From Psychrobacter sp. P11F6 (lineage in GTDB: Bacteria > Pseudomonadota > Gammaproteobacteria > Pseudomonadales > Moraxellaceae), in contig NZ_CM003594.1 of NCBI RefSeq assembly GCF_001435295.1, positions 2,046,001 to 2,110,000 on the forward strand: 64,000 nt of DNA, written 5' to 3'. The first letter of the stretch is position 1. Every line of letters starts with the position of its first letter. The notes below the pieces were generated by a model, which was not told the DNA's origin, made no database searches, and was given only the letters and a program-made list of their open reading frames with translations. The position numbers and the translations under genes are program-made. Positions 53,448 to 61,061 of the stretch are shown piece by piece.

Positions 53448-53672
53448 TCAAGACTCTTCATCATCTTTAGTATTTGGCTTATAAATAAATAAGTCACCCA
53501 CCTGCACATCTAAAAACTCACATAACTGATCGATAGTATTGAAGTCAATTCTTGATGACTCTTCATTGTATAGCTTATGAAGTGTTGATTTACTCATGCC
53601 TGTTGCTCTTACGACATCTGCTACACGCAACTTTTTCTCTGCCAGAATCACAGGAAGTTTAGACACAATCAT
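53448..53672 (-). CDS. XRE-family repressor-like DNA-binding protein
   Basis: This 74-residue protein consists almost wholly of a Cro/C1-type helix-turn-helix (VADVVRATGMSKSTLHKLYN and NTIDQLCEFLDVQVGDLF), the compact YozG/C.AhdI-like kind. It probably controls the divergent excisionase and integrase genes in the manner of a phage or island repressor. GAGGT lies seven bases before the ATG. The shared region between the two divergent genes contains two copies of CGGGTAAA (53689-53696 and 53760-53767) that may be its operator. Confidence 0.85.
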   Translation of the reverse strand: MIVSKLPVILAEKKLRVADVVRATGMSKSTLHKLYNEESSRIDFNTIDQLCEFLDVQVGDLFIYKPNTKDDEES

Positions 53673-53868
53673 AATTAATACCTCTTTTCGGGTAAAAATG
53701 ATTTACATTGAAGTAAAAAGACAATATAGTACACAAATCGGTTACTAATTACCTTTAAGCGGGTAAATTATAGCTGATACTTCAAAGGTACATTTTTACA
53801 GGCTGATAAAATAGTTTTCATTCTATCACTTAATGCAACGACTTAATAACTGAAAAGAGGTAAATACC
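53673..53868. promoter_or_regulatory. Divergent control region of the integrative element
   Basis: This 196-base region separates the XRE-type gene and the excisionase-like gene. It holds CGGGTAAA twice, 71 bases apart, and mirror-image ribosome sites: AAAAGAGGTA at 53852-53861, and its complement at 53679-53688. The repeated octamer is a candidate operator; promoters are likely within the AT-rich middle. Confidence 0.5.
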
Positions 53869-54084
53869 ATGAGCAATACTTATTTAACAACTGATGAGTT
53901 AGCCGAACGCATCAAATACGACGCACGTACTATCCGCAATCAAATGAAAGACATTGTTTTGATTGAAAACATTCACTACATCCGTCCTTTTGGCGGTCGT
54001 AAGATTTTATATGTCTGGGAGCGTATCGAAGAAGATATGTGTAAGCCAGTTATGAGTGCCATCAATGGTATGGCTTTACAGTAA
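53869..54084 (+). CDS. Excisionase-like helix-turn-helix protein
   Basis: This 71-residue protein has an N-terminal winged-helix DNA-binding pattern (YLTTDELAERIKYDARTIRN) and the segment GGRKILYVWERIEEDM near its end. It resembles small excisionase or AlpA/MerR-like proteins that sit just before integrase genes of phages and islands. GAGGT stands seven to eight bases before its ATG, and the integrase frame begins 27 bases after its stop. A role in directing excision of the element is inferred from size, motif and place. Confidence 0.8.
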   Translation: MSNTYLTTDELAERIKYDARTIRNQMKDIVLIENIHYIRPFGGRKILYVWERIEEDMCKPVMSAINGMALQ

Positions 54085-54885
54085 GTTTTATTTAAACAAG
54101 GAGATTAACAATGGCATCAGTAAGAGCAAGGCGTGGCAAACTATTCATAGATTTCACATATATGAATATTCGTTGCCGTGAGACAACAAACTTCCCTGAT
54201 ACTCCGGCAAACGTTAAAAAGCTGGCTTTAGTAGCAAAAAAAATGGAAGCAGAAATCACCCTAGGTATCTTTGACTATGGCGCTTACTTTCCGAAGAGTA
54301 TGCGTTTAAAAGAGATGACGGCACTGGCTGATAGAGCGGAAGCTTGTATCAGTCGTAACCCAACCTTTAGGCAGTTTGTCGATATTTGGTATGAGGAGAA
54401 GAAGATTGAATGGCGGCCGAGCTATCGGCAAAAGACGCAGATTATTTTAAATAAGTACTTGTTACCTGAGTTTGGTGGTAAAGCGGTACATGCGATAAAA
54501 AAACCAGACTTGCTGACCTTCCGTAGCTCCCTCGCCAAAGTTCGTTACGGTAAAGAGGGTCAGTCAAGTCTGTCAGTAGCACGAATCAATCAGATTATGA
54601 TACTAGAAGAAGCATCAGATCGCCATGAGTTTGAGATGCCTTATAAAAACATTAAGAATCTTAAACAAGCACGACCTGATGTCAGTCCTTTTACGTTAGA
54701 CGAGGTATGGCTGATTTTAAAACATGTCCGTGCGGATTATAAGCCCTACTACACCATTCGCTTCTTTACGGGGATGCGTACCAGTGAGATCGATGGGCTG
54801 AAGTGGGACTGCATTAACTTTGATCGGCGTGAGATTAGTATCAGAGGGGCGTTAGTGAATGGGGAGATGGGTCTGTAGTGGTCAA

Positions 54886-55701
54886 CTAATTTAGGACACC
54901 TGATAAGAGGTTTTGATTAAAGTAACGTTTCTCTTTTTCTAGCGGTGTTAAATAATTGTTAAAAGTATGCGGTCTCACGGTTTGATAATAGCCCCAGATA
55001 TAATCAATCATGGCGCTTTTAGCCTCAGCGATATTCTCATAACCACTTTTTGGCATCCATTCTGTTTTAAAGCTTCTAAAGAATCGTTCGGTTGGGGCAT
55101 TATCCCAACAGTTTCCACGACGGCTCATACTTTGCGTCATGCCCTCACAACTGGCAACGGATTCAGCAAATGTCTTACTGGTGTAATGGGTTCCCTGATC
55201 AGAGTGAAACAACACCGCACTTGGCTGTAAGCGCGTCTGATATGCCATCTGCAGTGCTTTAGCGGTCAGTATGCTGTCGGGTGAGTCTGATACAGCAAAT
55301 CCCACCACACGCCGAGCATATAAATCTAAAACGACAGCTAAATAGCACCATCCGCCTTTGATACGAATATATGTGACATCGCCCGTCCAGACTTGATTGG
55401 GCGCTGATGGGCTAAAGTTTCTATTTAAGATATTGTGATGCGTTTTATGAACCTCGTCAGCGTGCTTGTATTTGTGCGTCTTCAATTGACAGCTTTTAAG
55501 GCCCATGCTGCTCATAAGTTTACTTACCATATAACGTGAAAGCTCGATGTTGTGTTCATTCATTAGTATGGCAATGATGCTGCGAGCCCCTGCTGATTGC
55601 TTCGAGTCGTTAAATATTTGGCGTATTAAGGCTTTGGTTTTGACAGTGTCAAGGCTAATTGACTTGGGCCTTAGTCCATAGTAGTAGCTGCTCTTCATCA
55701 C
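54886..55701 (-). CDS. IS3-family transposase OrfB (DDE integrase domain)
   Basis: This is a 271-residue catalytic part with the DDE residues in WTGDVTYIR, FHSDQGTHYTSK and WDNAPTERFFRSFKTEW. Upstream the frame is open back to the slippery site in orfA, so the working protein is probably the OrfAB fusion. The separate ATG at 55701 gives the DDE part alone. It ends 12 bases from the left end of the element. Confidence 0.93.
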   Translation of the reverse strand: MMKSSYYYGLRPKSISLDTVKTKALIRQIFNDSKQSAGARSIIAILMNEHNIELSRYMVSKLMSSMGLKSCQLKTHKYKHADEVHKTHHNILNRNFSPSAPNQVWTGDVTYIRIKGGWCYLAVVLDLYARRVVGFAVSDSPDSILTAKALQMAYQTRLQPSAVLFHSDQGTHYTSKTFAESVASCEGMTQSMSRRGNCWDNAPTERFFRSFKTEWMPKSGYENIAEAKSAMIDYIWGYYQTVRPHTFNNYLTPLEKEKRYFNQNLLSGVLN

Positions 55702-55763
55702 GCCAAACAGTTTGCAAAGAAGACTTTTACTGATCCGTTTGTCTTGCTCTGCAAGCTGAATGA

Positions 55764-56075
55764 TTAACGATAGCCGTTCAGGCTGTCTAACGCCAGCAGA
55801 GCAGAAGCCTTTTTTAGAATATCGCGCTCCATAGTGAGTCGCTTAACCTGCTTACGCAGCTCTTGAAGCTCGCGCTGTTCATCCGTTAAAGCGTTGCCGA
55901 CTTTAGGTGCTTGGCCACTCATTTCTTGACGGTATTGACTCAGCCATTTCTGCAAGGTGGATTTACCTATCCCTAATGAATCGGCCACGTCAGGTATTTT
56001 ACGTTTGTGATCAACAACTAAGCTGATGGCTTCTAATTTGAATTCTCGGGTATATTGATTGCGTTTGGTGGTCAT
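55764..56075 (-). CDS. IS3-family transposase OrfA
   Basis: This 103-residue protein has an IS911-like helix-turn-helix (REFKLEAISLVVDHKRKIPD and LGIGKSTLQKWLSQY) and a C-terminal leucine-zipper-like coiled coil (RELQELRKQVKRLTMERDIL). It binds the element's ends. A slippery A-AAA-AAG stands near its end (55809-55815), so a -1 frameshift can join it to OrfB to make the full transposase. Confidence 0.93.
   Translation of the reverse strand: MTTKRNQYTREFKLEAISLVVDHKRKIPDVADSLGIGKSTLQKWLSQYRQEMSGQAPKVGNALTDEQRELQELRKQVKRLTMERDILKKASALLALDSLNGYR
55809..55815 (-). promoter_or_regulatory. Programmed -1 frameshift site in the IS3-family element
   Basis: On the minus strand the sequence reads A-AAA-AAG in codons Ile-Leu-Lys-Lys of orfA. 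Slipping back one base leads into the orfB frame, which is open from there to 54886. Such A6G motifs are the known frameshift signals of IS3-family elements. Confidence 0.75.
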
Positions 56076-56606
56076 ACTGCTTTCCTCTTTGGGTTAGTAT
56101 AAACCTCTTATGCGCTGTCCAATTTTATTATGCCACTACAGTCCGACTAAGACGTTAGGCTCACAACGCGATATTGCGATGTCACAGTTAGTATATGACG
56201 CCCTACTAGAGCAGAAGACGCGCACCTTTGGTAAGTCAGATTTTATCTTCTGCAACTCACAAGGCAATCCAATGGAGTACCGTAATGTAAACAGGCGGGT
56301 ATGGAAGCCTACGCTTGCCCTACTCGGTCTCAAACATCGGCGTGCTTATCAGACTCGCCATACCGCAGCGACGCTTTAGCTCGCTGCTGGTGAAAATCCT
56401 GAGTGGATAGCGCGGCAGATGGGTCACAGTAGTACGGAGATGCTGTTTCGGGTGTATAGCCGCTACGTACCTGATATTACCCGACAGGATGGCTCTGCGA
56501 TGGATAATTTGCTACTAGCTAGCAAGGAGAAGCTGACCAGCGCATCGAATAGCTCTGAGGCTGAAGCACTCATCAGGAATAAACAGACTGACAAGGAGAC
56601 GTCACA

Positions 56607-56831
56607 ATGACAATCATCAATTATGAAGAGCTGTTTGCTGAACTTAAACCTGACGGTGCAATCAGTGAGGATGCGAATAAGATTGCTAATGCATTGATGC
56701 GTGAGTTTTATATTTCATCGGGTCATAACCTCGCACGCTTCTTAGGAGTAAAGCACTGTTTTGCTAATGATATGGCGATGCGTGTGTGGGTTCAGAAGCG
56801 CTTGGAGGTGGATCTTGACTATGTTGATTGA
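56607..56831 (+). CDS. Small protein of the integrative element, function unknown
   Basis: This is a 74-residue acidic protein that I do not recognise. It appears alpha-helical and contains one GVKHCFANDMAMRVWVQKRL segment. Its ATG overlaps the TGA of the broken integrase frame (ATGA, 56607-56610), so it was translationally coupled to it. It is followed by an overlapping 26-codon frame. Small genes behind an integrase are typical accessory genes of islands. Confidence 0.6.
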   Translation: MTIINYEELFAELKPDGAISEDANKIANALMREFYISSGHNLARFLGVKHCFANDMAMRVWVQKRLEVDLDYVD

Positions 56832-56901
56832 GGATATGCGTTGTCAGCTTCAAAGCGAGCTTTATGAGCTACTACCGCACTCTGACTATGTCGGCTACTA
56901 A
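56821..56901 (+). CDS. Very small overlapping ORF, 26 codons
   Basis: The frame starts at an ATG with GGAGGT eleven bases upstream, overlaps the end of the preceding gene by 11 bases, and stops at a TAA whose last bases begin the AGGAG ribosome site of the next gene. The product (MLIEDMRCQLQSELYELLPH and six more residues) is acidic and helical. The tight packing suggests a translated leader or tiny protein, but this rests only on spacing. Confidence 0.4.
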   Translation: MLIEDMRCQLQSELYELLPHSDYVGY

Positions 56902-56911
56902 GGAGAATGTA

Positions 56912-57178
56912 ATGAGTGTAAAACTTCAGCCGAATATGACGCAGAACGCACGAGATCTAAAAATCTGTGAGGATTACTGGGCATATGATAATCAAAGCGA
57001 CTACGTTAAGCACGTAAAAGCGCTTTGTCAGACGTATGAGATTAGCTCACCTGTATTGTTTGCGATAATCGCTCAGTGTTATGTCTACTTAGATGATGTT
57101 GTATGTGAGTACTGTGGTTATCCTTGTCCACTTGAAGTACCGGCAGATATTTCATATATGCGTGCAAAAGAGCGTTAG
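56912..57178 (+). CDS. Small protein with a Cys-x2-Cys-x3-Cys cluster, function unknown
   Basis: This is an 88-residue protein from the ATG at 56912, which has AGGAG seven bases upstream. The frame is open further back to 56828, but that start lacks a ribosome site and overlaps the preceding small ORF. The product is helical with a C-terminal CEYCGYPCPLEV cluster that could bind a metal. I do not recognise a family. It closes the run of small genes behind the broken integrase. Confidence 0.6.
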   Translation: MSVKLQPNMTQNARDLKICEDYWAYDNQSDYVKHVKALCQTYEISSPVLFAIIAQCYVYLDDVVCEYCGYPCPLEVPADISYMRAKER

Positions 57179-57244
57179 TGCTGTGAGGTATGTGAGCATG
57201 CTGTGTGGCGGGAACATAATCATAGATAAATTATTAGAAATTTT

Positions 57245-57275
57245 AAAGCCATGCAGCTTGAGTTGCCTGGCTTTT
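57245..57275 (+). terminator. Terminator after the small-gene run
   Basis: AAAGCCA (57245-57251) pairs with TGGCTTT (57268-57274), with additional weak pairing inside, followed by T residues. It lies 66 bases past the last small gene of the element. Confidence 0.7.
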
Positions 57276-57306
57276 TTGTGGGCAGCAGATCTTCTCTTAA
57301 ATACAG

Positions 57307-57329
57307 CTTAAATTTAGTGTGCCACTACA
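57307..57329. repeat. Possible solo end of the IS3-family element
   Basis: TAAATTTAGTGTGCCACTACA ends with TGCCACTACA, identical to the last ten bases of the right end of the element at 54874-56140. Its TAAATT part resembles the inner portion of the left end. No transposase remains beside it. It may be a leftover end from an earlier insertion or a shared target-like sequence. Confidence 0.35.
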
Positions 57330-57402
57330 ACGTCGAGATGGTTTATTTTTTTGGTCAAGATAGCCCAAGCTAAGACCTCTAAAAAAGGTAGAGGGTAGTA
57401 TG

Positions 57403-57429
57403 AGCCAAGTTTAGGCTAAAAACTTGGCT
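57403..57429. terminator. Hairpin past the exported protein gene
   Basis: AGCCAAGTTT (57403-57412) pairs with AAACTTGGCT (57420-57429) around a 7-base loop, 31 bases past the stop codon of the leftward gene that ends at 57460. T-runs are short, so this is moderate evidence for termination. Confidence 0.55.
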
Positions 57430-57459
57430 TTAAAAGGTAAATACAGGAAAAAAGTTAGT

Positions 57460-58026
57460 TTAAAATTGACTGTAGTCCACTTTAACGAGTTTAGATTGCT
57501 GAACCTTTTTTAGTTTGAATGTCTTGGTCTTTTCATCCCAAATGTTGACATAATAGGTGATAAGTTGTTTACCTGTGGTTTCGTTGACTTGCTCGCCTTC
57601 ACAATTGCGACTGATAAATAAGCGGCTATTGGGATAGAAAGCCAAACGCTCGTTGTCATCAAGTTCTGCGCCGTCTGCGAAGCATTCTGCGCCACTTTCA
57701 TAAGGGGTTACACTATCCTCAGTTTCACCCAGTGGGATACCGTATACTTTGCCAGTACGTTTATCAATCATAGCCCCTGATACACAGCTTGTACCACAGC
57801 CCCAGGTTGTTACGATATAGTTACCCGCGAAGTTAATTTCACCATCTTTATGAGCTGCTTTCAGTCGAGTACGAAAAGAGCTCCAGTCACCTAATTTTAA
57901 GGGTGCTTGTTTACCGTTATAGATTTTAGCAGGGTATTTTTCAAAGCTGTAACCAGCGATGGTTTCAGCATGAGAAGTAGAGATGCAAGCCAAGGCAAAA
58001 CAAAGATAAGCCGCAAGCTTTTTCAT
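57460..58026 (-). CDS. Conserved exported protein, function unknown
   Basis: This 188-residue protein has a clear signal peptide ending in STSHA. The mature part contains FAGNYIVTTWGCGTSCVSGA with a Cys-x3-Cys pair, MIDKRTGKVY and two further Cys residues (SGAECFADGA, SRNCEG), which may form disulfides in the periplasm. The pattern is shared by hypothetical proteins of other Moraxellaceae as I recall, but no function is known to me. It is a single gene just right of the integrative element. Confidence 0.75.
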   Translation of the reverse strand: MKKLAAYLCFALACISTSHAETIAGYSFEKYPAKIYNGKQAPLKLGDWSSFRTRLKAAHKDGEINFAGNYIVTTWGCGTSCVSGAMIDKRTGKVYGIPLGETEDSVTPYESGAECFADGAELDDNERLAFYPNSRLFISRNCEGEQVNETTGKQLITYYVNIWDEKTKTFKLKKVQQSKLVKVDYSQF

Positions 58027-58418
58027 AAGAATTCCTTTTTTAATCGCGGTCAGTACAGAAAACGGAAATTATAGTACGGTAAGTACATTTGTTTAATTCT
58101 ACATCAATTAAGTTAAATAATTTTTCCTAAAATTACTTATTAAAATAATAACCTGATAAGGTTTGGTCAAGTCTTACAAGCTCTATATTGAGCTTGAATA
58201 CAATCAAACTATAATTCAAAAGGATTTGGGGATAAAATCACCTAGACAGGTTTATCATGAGTTTTATTGCACCGCCGCTTGATTAAAATCTCCCAAGTTT
58301 GGTTCTAGGGACTTAATAGCATACCCCAGTTATCTTTTTTCAAATACAGGCTTAACAAGATCACCAAATAGTATTTGAATAATTAATCCTCATTGCTTAC
58401 GCATTGATATAGATATGA
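58027..58418. other. Gene-free AT-rich region
   Basis: These 392 bases show no supported gene. A short hairpin (CAAGCTC at 58177-58183 with GAGCTTG at 58190-58196) is the only structure I can mark. The promoter of the exported-protein gene should be at its left end. Confidence 0.5.
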
Positions 58419-58988
58419 TTAGCTTTCAAAATGAGAAACAGACTTAGTACTACTTGTCGACGTATTTTCTATGGTATTTAAATCGCCAATGATGCTAGCT
58501 TTAACATTACTTGAATTGGTAGATGAAGGCGTGAGCCACAGCACCATGATCATGCCTAGTAGAACAAAAGTAACACCTACTAAACGCCCAGCATTTATTT
58601 CTTTCACTGGTAAATTCATAAGACCGTACTGGTCTAATATTAATGAAATAAGCATTTGACCCGCGATCACGCAAACAATAAAGCGAGTTGCGCCTAAACG
58701 AGGGACTAGAATTAATGCGGATGTAATATAGATGACGCCAGCTATGCCACCAAACCAGACCCATATTGGTAATTGTCCGATTTCACTCAATATGGGCGTA
58801 GGGACACGCATAGAAAGAATGACAGGTATCGCTATAAGTACACTCACCAATAGCGACACTACCGTTGCCCAAAGAGGATGTCCAAGAGCACGGCCTAATT
58901 CAGCATTACTCGCAGCTTGGAGAGGGACTAAAGCGCCAGCAACTAAGGCGATAATGGCAAAAGAGATACCAGTAAGTGATAGATTCAT
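58419..58988 (-). CDS. DMT-superfamily membrane protein (YdcZ/DUF606 family)
   Basis: This is a 189-residue inner-membrane protein with five hydrophobic segments and the YdcZ pattern (LVAGALVPLQAASNAELGRALGH split by loops, QLPIWVWFGGIAGV, LGATRFIVCVIAGQM). It ends with a polar Ser/Thr/Asn-rich tail of about 35 residues. The family belongs to the drug/metabolite transporter group; substrates are unknown. It diverges from a LysR gene with 95 bases between start codons, so that regulator probably controls it. Confidence 0.87.
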   Translation of the reverse strand: MNLSLTGISFAIIALVAGALVPLQAASNAELGRALGHPLWATVVSLLVSVLIAIPVILSMRVPTPILSEIGQLPIWVWFGGIAGVIYITSALILVPRLGATRFIVCVIAGQMLISLILDQYGLMNLPVKEINAGRLVGVTFVLLGMIMVLWLTPSSTNSSNVKASIIGDLNTIENTSTSSTKSVSHFES

Positions 58989-59083
58989 ACGTTTGCTCCA
59001 GATTTATTTAATTTTCTGGAATAATTATTTCATATTAAAAATTTGAATTGAAATTATTGTTTTTTTACTTCACTATTCGTTAT

Positions 59084-60019
59084 ATGAATAACTTAAGACG
59101 TATTGACCTTAATTTGCTCGTGACGTTGCACGCATTATTAGTAGAAAAGCACGTATCACGAGCCGCTCTCCGGTTACATAAAAGTCAGCCGGCAGTTAGC
59201 CACGCACTGGCCCATTTACGTACCCTATTTGATGACCCTCTATTGGTTCGACGTTCAGGAAAATTGGAATTGACTTCGCGAGCGAGCGAGTTAATCCTGC
59301 CGTTGACTGATGTTCTAGAGCAGCTCAGTGCGTTGATTGAGACCCCAGAATTCAATCCTCTCAGTGCGAAGCGAGTATTTCGTCTGGCTATGTCTGACTA
59401 TGGCGCGCGTGTATTTATGCCAAGTTTGGTGCGCTCATTAAGAGTGCTTGCGCCTGGCATTGAGCTTGAGGTGAGTCAAGGAAGCCGCGAAGCGATGATG
59501 GCGGATGTGTTCGATGGTGAAACTGACATGGCTTTCGGTGTATTCCCAGATAAAGTGCCAGAAGCGCTTCGTATGCACACCTTATTTGTTGAGTCTTTTG
59601 CTTGTTTAGCAGACAAAAAAACTTTGCCAGAGACTGGTATTCTCGATAAAGATAGTTGGTTGGCTCGACCGCATATCCTCGTTGCCATGCAGTCAGGTGC
59701 TAATAATGAAATTGAACGTGCACTTAATGGCGCAGGATTAAGTCGTCGTGTTGTAATGACTTTGCCACATTGGGGAATTGCCAATCAATTAGTGGCTGGT
59801 ACCGATCTGATTTTGACAGCGGCGCGGCGTAGCTTTGATATGACTGATAGCAACTCACAGGTTCAAATATTCGAACCACCTTTTCCAATTGCATCATTCG
59901 ACTTTAAATTGCTATGGCATCAACGCCGTGAGGGCGATGCGGCGCATAATTGGCTGAGGCAATTAATTATTAGTCTGCTCAATTCAGAACTTAACGAAGA
60001 AGTTAGCAGAACCACCTAA
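59084..60019 (+). CDS. LysR-type transcriptional regulator beside the YdcZ-type gene
   Basis: This 311-residue regulator starts at the ATG at 59084, giving the standard NodD/LeuO-like opening NNLRRIDLNLLVTLHALL. The TTG at 59048 would add a poor twelve-residue extension. The helix-turn-helix covers about 15-65 (HVSRAALRLHKSQPAVSHAL). The effector domain begins near 90. It diverges from the YdcZ-type transporter gene. The region between contains an imperfect inverted repeat (ATTATTTCA with TGAAATTAT), a possible operator. Confidence 0.88.
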   Translation: MNNLRRIDLNLLVTLHALLVEKHVSRAALRLHKSQPAVSHALAHLRTLFDDPLLVRRSGKLELTSRASELILPLTDVLEQLSALIETPEFNPLSAKRVFRLAMSDYGARVFMPSLVRSLRVLAPGIELEVSQGSREAMMADVFDGETDMAFGVFPDKVPEALRMHTLFVESFACLADKKTLPETGILDKDSWLARPHILVAMQSGANNEIERALNGAGLSRRVVMTLPHWGIANQLVAGTDLILTAARRSFDMTDSNSQVQIFEPPFPIASFDFKLLWHQRREGDAAHNWLRQLIISLLNSELNEEVSRTT

Positions 60020-60371
60020 AACAATAACTCAGTCTAACAACGTATACCTATCATCAATAATAGCCTGTTGGTCATCAATGTGTTCATAGCGATGTTTGAT
60101 CTATGCTGTTGCATATGTAGAAAATAACATTAATATTTCGATGACTGTATATCTCACTGAACGAATTCAATGAGCTGATAATTGCTGAACTGATTTAATC
60201 AGTTCGGTGCCTTGGTGAAGACTTGGATATTAGGCTGTAGGTTACTGATATCTTCCGTAAGGTATGGAATTACGATTTACTTGTAACGCACATTAAGTAA
60301 GCTTTCCGAGGATAAGTTCAATTGTTTTCGATTACCTACTATTTATCTCTACATAAAGATATTTTTTATGT
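60020..60371. other. Gene-free region with one palindrome
   Basis: These 352 bases contain no supported gene. The only clear structure is GAACTGATTTAATCAGTTC at 60187-60205, with 8-bp arms around TTA. It could be a weak terminator for the LysR gene or an unassigned operator. There is no T-run after it. Confidence 0.5.
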
Positions 60372-60890
60372 CTAAACAATAGGCAGGTTATTCTCAATTT
60401 TCTTTAATAATAAATTGAGAATAAGTAGCTCTTCCTCACTCATATCACTCATCAAGTCATTCTCCAATTGCACGTGTGATGCGACGGCTCTATCAATCAA
60501 TTCAAGACCTTTTGGGGTTAGTTTGACTAATAAGCTTCGTTTGTCCTCTAGGTTATCAATGCGCTCAATAAGTTCCTTCTTTTCTAAATGCTGTAAGCGA
60601 TTGGTCATCGTACCAGAACTGACCATCATGCTATCAAACAAAACGGTTGGGCTCATTAAATATGGGGTCCCTGTGCGTCGTAGTGTCGCCAACACATCAA
60701 ATTCCCAATGTGATATTTGATAGTTTATCTTATAGTTAGCCGATAGCCTTCGCATTAATATCACTTCTAACCGTTTGATACGCCCTATAGTCTCCATTGC
60801 CAACAAAGTATCAGTAGCAAATCCTTGGTTTTGCCATTGACTAATAATTTTCTGTACCGCATCTTCTTGCGTACACCCTTTAGCTTGCAT
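60372..60890 (-). CDS. MarR-family transcriptional regulator
   Basis: This 172-residue dimeric regulator has the winged helix-turn-helix of the family (SHWEFDVLATLRRTG, VSSGTMTNRLQHLEKKELIER and the wing DNLEDKRSLLVKLTPKGLEL). The ATG at 60890 has AGGAG seven bases upstream; the in-frame TTG at 60914 lacks a site and is rejected. It diverges from an EamA exporter gene. A perfect-arm palindrome between them overlaps the exporter's -35 box, so it is probably a repressor released by a small ligand that the exporter removes (inference). Confidence 0.9.
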   Translation of the reverse strand: MQAKGCTQEDAVQKIISQWQNQGFATDTLLAMETIGRIKRLEVILMRRLSANYKINYQISHWEFDVLATLRRTGTPYLMSPTVLFDSMMVSSGTMTNRLQHLEKKELIERIDNLEDKRSLLVKLTPKGLELIDRAVASHVQLENDLMSDMSEEELLILNLLLKKIENNLPIV

Positions 60891-60993
60891 TGATTTACTC
60901 CTCGTTACGATCAAAATATTTATGATTCTGTAAATATTAAAACGTCTATTTCTACTAAGAAACTGCTCATAACGATAATAATAGCAAGATTAT

Positions 60994-61011
60994 TATCTTG
61001 ACATCAAGATA
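60994..61011. promoter_or_regulatory. MarR operator overlapping the eamA promoter
   Basis: TATCTTGACATCAAGATA has perfect 8-bp arms around CA. It contains TTGACA (60998-61003), an ideal -35 box; the -10 candidate TATTCT starts at 61020 after 16 bases. A partial second copy, TTCTGACATCAAG, lies at 61022-61034. Binding here would block the exporter promoter. Confidence 0.75.
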
Positions 61012-61061
61012 TTTAATGATATTCTGACATCAAGCCACATTTTAGGCCGTTAGGATATTAT

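Larger units (their letters stand above)
54874..56140 (-). mobile_element. IS3-family insertion sequence, complete
   Basis: This 1267-bp element lies within the integrase. Its ends begin TGTAGTGG and are imperfect inverted repeats of about 37 bp, both containing GACA and ending in TAAGAGG. The 3-bp direct repeat GTC flanks it (54871-54873 and 56141-56143), as usual for the IS3 family. It carries overlapping-type orfA and orfB on the minus strand with a frameshift site. The intact genes and clean target duplication suggest it is recent and active. Confidence 0.93.
54111..56610 (+). pseudogene. Tyrosine-recombinase integrase, disrupted by an IS3-family insertion and an amber codon
   Basis: The frame runs from 54111 to the insertion at 54873 and resumes at 56144. 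Removing the element and one copy of the duplicated GTC restores a continuous frame (GEMG then PTKTLGSQRDI). The N-terminal part has the arm- and core-binding domains and the first catalytic Arg (FTGMRTSEIDGL). The rest has QTRHTAATL with catalytic His/Arg, then a TAG at 56377-56379 where LAAGENPEWIARQMGHSS continues; Trp (TGG) is expected, so a single base change fits. The remaining His and the catalytic Tyr (VYSRYVPDI) follow. Two independent lesions show that the element can no longer move by its own integrase. The TGA overlaps the next ATG (56607). Confidence 0.9.

Noticed and set aside
57180..57460. Right-hand copy of the tRNA-Gly 3' end as an attachment site
   Set aside because: No stretch resembling the T-arm and acceptor sequence was found, so no att site is claimed.
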